Notes under the pieces: model-generated
The model's input: the letters and a program-made list of their open reading frames with translations, nothing else
The model's database searches: none
Told to the model about the DNA's origin: nothing
Translations under genes and position numbers: made by a program
Assembly (NCBI RefSeq): GCF_000003605.2
Contig: NW_003134352.1
Location: 254,823-281,031, forward strand
Reading direction: 5' to 3'
DNA from: Saccoglossus kowalevskii
Taxonomy: Eukaryota; Hemichordata; Enteropneusta; Harrimaniidae
Length of the DNA stretch: 26,209 nucleotides
Part shown: positions 19,795 to 26,209 of the stretch, piece after piece
Position numbering within the stretch: the stretch's first letter is position 1
How the letters are laid out: every line of letters starts with the position of its first letter

Positions 19795-19982
19795 AGCTCT
19801 CTGATTGGTCTGACTGTTACGTGTTAGGGTTGGGTAGCCAATCAGACACAATGAAAGCTGCTCTCTGATTGGTCTGACTGTTACGTGTTGGGGTTGGGTA
19901 GCCAATATTGTCACAATGAAAGCTGCTTTCTGATTGGTCTGACTGTTATGTGTTAGGGTTGGGTAGCCAATCAGACACAATA
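19795..19982. repeat. Three tandem copies of a 64-bp hairpin unit with CCAAT boxes
   Basis: TCTGATTGG begins at 19800, 19864 and 19929 (periods 64 and 65). Units 1 and 3 end with its exact reverse complement CCAATCAGA, so each can fold with 9-bp arms around a loop containing GTTAGGGTTGGGTAG. In unit 2 the right arm is changed to CCAATATTG. Each unit therefore has CCAAT boxes on both strands. The open frame seen on the minus strand is produced by the repeat. Confidence 0.85.
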
Positions 19983-20945
19983 TCCCATTGACTCCATTAA
20001 AGTGTGCAAAATGTTGGACATTCTGGCAGAGAAAAATACAACATTTAAAGGTTAATGAATCTGACTCCTGACTCTGTATTTGTCTATTCCTTTAATCAAC
20101 ATAGTGTATTTTAAAAATTATGTGTAATTGAAATTACATTTTACATGTACAAGCCCTGGTATTTAATTTCAATACTTTTATATGTTATTATATTCATTAT
20201 TTTTATTAAATTGTAATTCAACATGTTCACATGGATGTAATTTAGTGTAATTCACTCATCAGTGAAACTTTGATGTTAATTCAATTAATTATTAATGAGT
20301 AATTTTTTGTACAATCTGGTGTTCTCTTCGGGATTTTTAGCTACCATTTATGCATTTTGCAGAAAAAAAATTCACAGTAAATATTAATGTTGATACATGT
20401 ACATATGTAATTAATAATTAGTCACTGTTATTTTACTTAGCTATGGAGGACCTTGTCACTGAAATCTAAATATTCATAATATTAATGTTTGTAGAATTCA
20501 AGATCATTCATCCATAAATGCACTTACATTAAATCAATTAGCGAAATTCAAGCCTGAAATTTTCCTCTTAACACTAAACTGACAGCAGTTGTAATCAAGA
20601 TAGGGTCAAAGGTCAAACAGCGTCCTTGAACAATCATATTGCTGGAATTTATAAAGTATGGTAATATTGAAATGTATCACAGACTACATGTACCTTGTGG
20701 AAGTCTTTCAATGATATATATGTATGTATGTATATATGGGATAGAGAATATGGGTCTGATGGGCACTGTATTCTCCTATGCTAGTTAAACATGCACAAAA
20801 TATTATGGATATGTGTAGAAACCTTTCACAAATTTTATTGGTTTAATATAATGGCAATAAAACATAGTTCTAATAATATATATTCTATTCTGTTGATTTT
20901 GTTTTGTTTTGTTTGTTTTATTTTTATCTTTAATTGTCATGTCAG
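19983..20945 (+). other. End of intron 2
   Basis: AT-rich; a (GTAT)n tract lies at about 20713-20738. It ends in a long pyrimidine tract and acceptor GTCATGTCAG at 20945. Confidence 0.4.
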
Positions 20946-21045
20946 AGTTTTGCCAAAATTTTTGAATGAGAGAAAATCACAACAATTATTGGCAGCGGGA
21001 ATTTGGGATTCATCAGACAAGGTCACTGTGACATTCATGAAATCG
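20946..21045 (+). CDS. Third recognised coding exon of the plus-strand gene
   Basis: 100 bases after a long pyrimidine tract ending TGTCAG and before donor TCG|GTAAAT. With the AG left by exon 2 it starts with Arg and is open: VLPKFLNERKSQQ, then LLAAGIWDSSDKVTVTF and MKS; outgoing phase 0. It is distinctly more coding-like and GC-richer than its surroundings. Exons 1-3 join to an exact 95-codon frame. The pattern of a Trp followed by alternating hydrophobics (VTVTF) recalls the first strand of zinc-metalloprotease (ZnMc) folds, but no HExxH motif is visible downstream, so this is only a hint. The rest of the gene is unseen. Confidence 0.55.
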
Positions 21046-22109
21046 GTAAATATTTTAATTAATTAACAAAATTCTTCATTAAAATTGCACAATATTGCCA
21101 TTAAAATAGAGTAATGGCTGAACAATGGGTCACATGACCACAGTTGGTGTAATAAAACCTGTATCTAAAATAGACTTGAATAATTTTTCTTATATGAATT
21201 TTAATTTTTTTTATCAAGATCTTTAGCCATTGTGATCGTTTGGTCTGAGATTAATAAAAAAAATTACAAAGAAATATAAGCAAAATATTGCACCAACATC
21301 TTTTGAGGAAAACATGGTATTAAAAGGTTTAATTAAAGTAACAACAAACTGAATACTATAGGTTGAAATAAAAGTTGTTTGTCTGCTCTTATACATTTTA
21401 TACTTATCCCTTATTTATTTGCACTTGTTTGCAAGAATTAGAACATTATTTTATTCCATGTACGTGTTTAAATTGTGTGACAAGCTCTTAAAACTCTGGA
21501 AGTTTTTTTGTTTACAACATTTCAACCTTTGTGACTCCCCATTAGGCAAGTGAATGAGTTGTTAGTCCACAGGGACTGTGGTACTATTTCTGCAACCACC
21601 TGTTCTAGTTAAAATCTACCTGTCTGAGAGGGTCATGTTTTTAAAAAGTATTTATCATTAAGAAAAATTAAATTGAAATTTCAAGTCCCAAGTTTGTATC
21701 AATATGGATGGGGGTTGGTAGTCATCAAACTGTGCCATGCAATCAAATTGTGTGTGATGATCTTGTGGACAATTTCTACAATTATCACTGAATTTGAACT
21801 GAACAGAAAGAATGTGACATTGCTTCTAGTTTTTGAAATTTTCTCAGGAAAAAAAAGCAGATTATAAATGGAACTATTTTGTGGATGGTTCCTGAATTTG
21901 ATTTTGGCACTCAGATGGTTAAACAATTTATTTCAACCTGACATTGTTTAGGACTAGATCAAACAAATATATCTGTGGTTAGATGAGTTCACCTTCACAT
22001 TGTGGAATTAAAAATTAAATTAGGGTAATGGTTAAATGCAATTCCCAAAGCAACTACATGTCCATGTAGTTCATTAATTTCTCCCCTGTAGGTATTTCTT
22101 AAGTGCTAA
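21046..22109. other. AT-rich intron or intergenic sequence
   Basis: No phase-0 exon with good borders was found after the exon at 20946. Several acceptor-like sites are followed quickly by stops. Confidence 0.35.
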
Positions 22110-22445
22110 TTACTTTATTTTTGCTGGAAACAAAAATTTAATTTCATGGATTTGGCATAAATTATGTACAAACCGATGGAAAAAATTTTCTGCTGATTTC
22201 TCCCTCTGCAAAAATAACGAAAATATATGCAAAACAAAAGTAATGCTTTGAACAATAGGTTTACTGCATTTGGGATGCTGCGATGCAAAAATATTGGCCT
22301 CTACTACCGCTGTCAATATGCATGGAATATTATTATCATCGACAGTCAGTCTGTAAAGATCTTTCTCAAACAGGCACTTTAACACATGTGACAGGGCTGC
22401 ACGACTGATTACGATCACTGTACCGGTACTGATTGAACTGCTCAT
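22110..22445 (-). CDS. Candidate ORF or first exon, unknown product
   Basis: A 111-codon frame from an ATG at 22445, beginning MSSSISTGTVIVISRAALSH, followed by LKCLFEKDLYRLTVDDNN and AVVEANIFASQHPKC. The first 60 residues look like protein; the rest is Phe/Leu/Lys-rich. At the change lies a possible donor (GCA|GTAAAC, about 22265), and about 60 bases on a very strong acceptor (CGTTATTTTTGCAG), so a short intron is conceivable. No family recognised. Frames of this length can occur by chance in the window. Confidence 0.25.
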   Translation of the reverse strand: MSSSISTGTVIVISRAALSHVLKCLFEKDLYRLTVDDNNIPCILTAVVEANIFASQHPKCSKPIVQSITFVLHIFSLFLQREKSAENFFHRFVHNLCQIHEIKFLFPAKIK

Positions 22446-22703
22446 TCGCTTTTTATTCTGGTGTCAATTATGTGTTCCGTCATTGTATTTGACTGTTTTT
22501 CCCTGATCAGGCTTGTTAAGGAATCCAGCGTGATGAGTATATCTCTTAGTGACAGGTTTGTCGAGATGAATCGCACATAAATTGAGACAGGTACATATAC
22601 AACATTTAAATGATCGGCGGCACACCTCAGGTTTATTCACACTGTGAAGACTTTGTCAACAGTCCTACTACATTTACATATATTGTATTTATTCTATTTC
22701 AAG

Positions 22704-22796
22704 TATGATGTACTTCTCTATGACTTCATTCAACACTTTCACTGTTGACGGTGTTTTTGTCGTATTCGTTTCGGCTATTTGTGGACGTTTCGGCAG
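22704..22796 (+). CDS. Weak exon candidate
   Basis: 93 bases between TTCTATTTCAAG and GGCAG|GTGATG, open when entered in phase 2 (MMYFSMTSFNTFTV, then DGVFVVFVSAICGRFG). It is CpG-richer than its neighbours, but the phase does not follow from the exon at 20946 (phase 0) without another exon between, and the composition is T-driven. Confidence 0.15.
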
Positions 22797-22977
22797 GTGA
22801 TGTGTCATGTTATGCCCTCAATTAACGACCCACATTTCTGGTATAACTGTTGATATTGTTTTGATCCTTAATTTCCCCATTGTCAATTCCATTTTTTTTT
22901 ATAAACATACTTGCAAAACGTGTGTTCCAAAGAACATCCAAAGAGAGTCAATTGTCAATTTGATAAAGAATATAAAT

Positions 22978-23065
22978 TAAAGGGAAGGTGTAGATTTTAC
23001 CTTTTCACCACCAATTACCTCTTTTCATCACAAAATAGTCCCATTTATAGTCTACACTTTCCTTT
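22978..23065. repeat. Imperfect 15-bp inverted repeat
   Basis: AAAGGGAAGGTGTAGA at about 22979-22994 against TCTACACTTTCCTTT at 23051-23065, with two differences and a 56-base spacer. Probably the ends of a short non-autonomous element. Confidence 0.5.
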
Positions 23066-23422
23066 AGATGATTGGAACAGAAATAGCCAATTTTTAGGAG
23101 TAAAAACTGAAAATTTACATAAATTTTGTCTGTTTGTACCCAAATTAGGGCTCATTTCCAGAATTATTGAAGAATATAAAATTTGGAAAGTCTGGTGTTG
23201 AAATGGTTAAATAATGGTGCCATGTTTGAATGCTTTGATTCAGCCATAGTACTTACCGTATTATGAATAGATTAAAATAAATAAAATACATAAAGTTCTA
23301 CCGGTATGATCATTTCTCATTGGATTACGATGCAAAATACAGTTTTTTATAGTCACTGTGACTCCCCAGTATAAAGAACTTCTACAGTGTATCTTCCAGC
23401 GCAAGATGGCGTATTTGCTCTA

Positions 23423-23509
23423 CTGTAAAATACTTTAATTTAGCTGGAATTAGTCTTTACTGAAAAATCCCTCCAAGTGAAAATAATTATTTTTTACAGA
23501 ATTAGTAGC
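23423..23509. mobile_element. TA-type MITE, short family member 3 (87 bp)
   Basis: The left end CTGTAAAATACTTTAATTTA is nearly that of member 2, and the next bases GCTGGAATTA are shared with it. The right end in reverse complement starts CTGTAAAAAATAATTATTTT. TA flanks the left end; the right flank is AA, so one side has mutated. It looks like an internally deleted copy. Confidence 0.65.
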
Positions 23510-24170
23510 TTGTTTAAAGTGTATGTAATCAAAGACGTCATTTTTCAAAAAACAAACAATGGCATGTTTTGTTCATGTATTCTTCTGTTGTTGGAGCAAA
23601 TACAGATATCAAATAAAATTAGAAAAATATATCGAAATTAAAAAAGGTAACATTATAAATCAAAGTACATTAGGTATATAGAAACTCTGCATAGTCTCTG
23701 GTTACAGTAAGTCTATGTTATTTGGGTACGTTGATTGTAAATCGTTATTTTGTTCTATTTCTGGTACATAGTTGTACAGTTTTTCTGAACAGTGTACCAA
23801 GTAGATTGTACCCCCTGTGTTGCAATATTGTGATAATTGTTTGGCTGCCTAGACAGTGCTAAGTGCTGGCGTCATAAATTATATCAATTTTAAGCCTACA
23901 AGTGGTTAGATTTCTCCGGTGCATGGAAACGCCAATATGACGCTTTAATTGAGCTCCAAAAAGGTGCTCCAACATTTTTTTTGATTGTACCTTTATAAAG
24001 ATGACCGTGGAACAAAGACGTGCTGTGTTTACTTTTAACTTTTAGTTAGTTCTTAACTGTCATAGGATATCAAGTGATCTTTCAACAAGTAAAGTTAAAC
24101 GAGTTTGAGTTATAATTGTAATGTTAATTGGGAGCCAGTGTTTAATTGTTGTTGCTGTATGGCATGTGTA
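23510..24170. other. AT-rich spacer
   Basis: No supported gene. A hairpin ATGGCATGTGT / ACACCTGCCAT (11-bp arms, one mismatch, 24159-24185) sits at the start of the next feature. Confidence 0.35.
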
Positions 24171-24527
24171 AAGCACACCTGCCATGGGAGTTCTAAAGAC
24201 CATGACCCGGACCTTACATGCTGCAGGTCGTGACCCTATTAAATACTTACTTCACAAAAGTCACCTCTTTAAAAATGCATTGAGGCCTAATGTATTTATT
24301 GTTTGTCAATAAGGGATTAAAAACAATGCCTTTTATCCACTATTTGAAAGTACAGGCAGTCTTACTTTACACCAGATATCTCTGTGGCGTGAGGCTTCTT
24401 CATTTAGAAGGCTATCCATTTCAGAAGAGGACATGGTTTCGCAACAACTTTGCAAAATGAAACAATGCAATGTACAATTTGTTTTGTACAATTTTGAAAT
24501 TCAGAGCTTGATATTCAATGTAAGATA
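24171..24527 (+). pseudogene. Broken coding-like frame, unknown origin
   Basis: One frame runs for about 118 codons with a single TAA inside (24309-24311). The part before it includes MTRTLHAAGRDPIKYLLHK and the part after it FESTGSLTLHQISLWREAS and FRRLSISEEDMVSQQL, ending at TAG near 24527. Composition is balanced and GC is higher than nearby. Possible readings are a decayed gene or transposon fragment, two pieces of real exons, or chance. An acceptor-like AAAGTACAG at 24348-24356 opens a second frame, so the true phase is unclear. Confidence 0.25.
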
Positions 24528-24602
24528 GTAAACAGAGTGAACACATGTTGTCAGCTTGGTTTAATGTGGCCATTCATGTATGACTTTTATCAGCCATATT
24601 TG

Positions 24603-25285
24603 GTCATGTTTGATGTTGTCATGTATGTTTGATGTTGTCAGTCATGTTTGATGTTGTGAGCCAGGTTTGACGTAGTCAGCCATGTTTGTTGTGGTCAGCC
24701 ATGTTTGACGTGGTCAGCCAGGTTTGACGTGGTCAGCCATGTTTGTTGTGGTCAGCCATGTTTGATGTGGTCAGCCATGTTTGATGTGGTCAGCCAGGTT
24801 TGACGTAGTCAGCCATGTTTGTTGTGGTCAGCCATGTCTGATGTGGTCACCCTTGTTTAATGTGGTCAGTCAGGTTTGATGTGGTCAGCCAGGTTTGACG
24901 TAGTCAGCCATGTTTGTTGTGGTCAGCCATGTTTGATGTGGTCAGCCATGTTTGACGTAGTCAGCCATGTTTGTTGTGGTCAGCCATGTTTGATGTGGTC
25001 AGTCATGTTTGATGTTGTGAGCCAGGTTTGACGTAGTCAACCATGTTTATTGTGGTCAGCCATGTTTGACGTGGTCAGCCATGTTTGACGTGGTCAGCCA
25101 TGTTTGACGTGGTCAGCCAGGTTTGACGTAGTCAGCCATGTTTGTTGTGGTCAGCCATGTTTGATGTGGTCACCCTTGTTTAATGTGGTCAGTCAGGTTT
25201 GATGTGGTCACCCTTGTTTAATGTGGTCACCCTTGTTTAATGTGGTCAGTCATGTTTGATGTGGCAGCCATGTTTGACGTGGTCA
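24603..25285. repeat. 19-bp minisatellite, 36 units, with ordered variants
   Basis: Consensus unit GCCATGTTTGATGTGGTCA. Thirty-five units are exactly 19 bases and one (about 25248-25266) is 18. Variants recur: A GCCAGGTTTGACGTAGTCA, B GCCATGTTTGTTGTGGTCA, C the consensus, D CCCTTGTTTAATGTGGTCA, E GTCAGGTTTGATGTGGTCA, F GCCATGTTTGACGTGGTCA. The run A-B is always kept and A-B-C-D-E appears twice, a higher-order pattern. Degenerate units extend left to about 24549. TGA occurs in most units, and 19 is not a multiple of 3, so no long frame exists. Confidence 0.95.
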
Positions 25286-26209
25286 CATAATTTGGTAGTT
25301 CCCAAATTTGTCTGCTTGGTCAGCAATTTATAATGTTGAACATTATTAAATTAATAATTCAGTGAAAATTAAAATTGTAAAATTTTTATTTTGCGAGAGA
25401 GGTTATTGCAGTAGAAATCTATCTCCTAAATTTTGATACAAATGTGAAAGTACGCAAATATATTGTGAAATTTCACAGTAAATATTATCGGGTGTGTCCC
25501 CTTTTTCTAAAGTCTATGTTGGAGTATATCAAACTTTAGTACTAAAAAGTAACTTATTTGGCATTACCAAAAATGTTGTGAACACTTTTTTATTTGAGGT
25601 ATTTTCTAACAAAAATATTAAATATTTTTTAAGTTTCTTGTGAAAATTAAATTAAAAGATATCTGACTCGCAAGGCAAATGTTGAGAATATGTTTGCAAA
25701 TAATATAAAGATAGTTGATATCCTCTTCAAATTAATGGTAAGATAAAGGTAATAATCTGTCTGTATCCTGTATTATTTTAAGTAGATTATGTGGATTAAT
25801 GAGATGGATGATCAGTATTGAAAAAAAAATAAGTCGATGTATATAAAGTATGTTCTTTGCATGTGAGTAGTTGATTTTTGTATGTCTGTCATTAATTGTG
25901 TTTGCATGTCAAGATCAGAAATTAGTCAGAAATATATTCTGATTATCTTTTTCGTCATAATAACAAATAATAAAAAAATAAAATGCATTATGTATTACAC
26001 TGTGAAAGTATTTTGCAAAATTGGATATCAATATACCAGTGTAAGGGATGACGTCAAAAGATCGATGTCGGATAAAAAACTTATTTGCTTTAGTTTAGGG
26101 GTGGGGGGTTTTGACCTCAAAAAGTTTCTATCCTACAAAAACGATTTTATTTTTTAATGAAGTCAAAATTTTTTTGGAGTATTTGTAATTCGTTTTTTTT
26201 CTCTATCCA
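25286..26209. other. AT-rich right end
   Basis: No supported gene; a 91-codon plus-strand frame at 25882-26157 is lysine/isoleucine-rich and probably chance. A second perfect CRE palindrome TGACGTCA lies at 26049-26056. Confidence 0.35.

Noticed and set aside
19738-19980. 80-codon minus-strand frame with internal repeats
   Set aside because: Entirely a reading of the 64-bp triplicate.
22911-23201. 96-codon plus-strand frame
   Set aside because: Overlaps the inverted repeat at 22978-23065 and has no recognisable domain or splice context.
24603-25285. Regular repeats that could be taken for a CRISPR array
   Set aside because: Units are head-to-tail 19-mers with no spacers, in eukaryotic-looking DNA; this is a minisatellite.
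25882-26157. 91-codon plus-strand frame
   Set aside because: Ile/Lys/Phe-rich with no motif or splice context; likely chance in AT-rich DNA.

Overview
The window looks like nuclear DNA from a marine invertebrate, perhaps a hemichordate- or amphioxus-like deuterostome; this placement is an inference from texture only. The sequence is AT-rich, genes are sparse and have introns, the intergenic and intronic DNA holds many short inverted-repeat elements, and TACCGGTA / GTACATGTAC-type motifs recur. There is one 50-base assembly gap (10554-10603). No bacterial-style operons, tRNA, rRNA or CRISPR arrays were seen.

Left part (1-6100, minus strand): a small tandem cluster of KCTD-type BTB/POZ genes. 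Two copies look intact (about 519-1307 and 4709-5386). A broken third copy (2116-2219) has lost its ATG and 14 codons, and its upstream part is probably displaced to about 3425-3490 by a 5-copy satellite array. In both intact genes a splice-acceptor-like sequence lies a few bases before the preferred ATG, so a 5'UTR intron is likely. The BTB-coding segments are about 95% identical in DNA, while the C-terminal halves have diverged strongly. Two strong hairpins (3532-3560 and 4298-4381) lie between the copies.

Middle (6900-7700): a CpG-richer promoter-like island with a CTCF-like motif, a perfect CRE, a possible divergent small ORF on the minus strand, and the first coding exon of a plus-strand gene. 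Two further exons that match in splice phase were found by eye at 8875-8992 and 20946-21045. Together the three exons give an uninterrupted 95-codon N-terminal part of an unrecognised protein. The 12-kb second intron contains the gap, an inverted repeat pair, TA-flanked and TTAA-flanked MITE-like elements, and an RFX X-box-like site. The remaining exons lie beyond the window or were not recognised.

Right part (21000-26209): mostly AT-rich intron or intergenic sequence. It holds a 64-bp triplicate, further weak exon-like ORFs, a coding-like but broken frame at 24171-24527, and directly after it a 36-unit, 19-bp minisatellite (24603-25285) whose unit variants recur in a fixed order.
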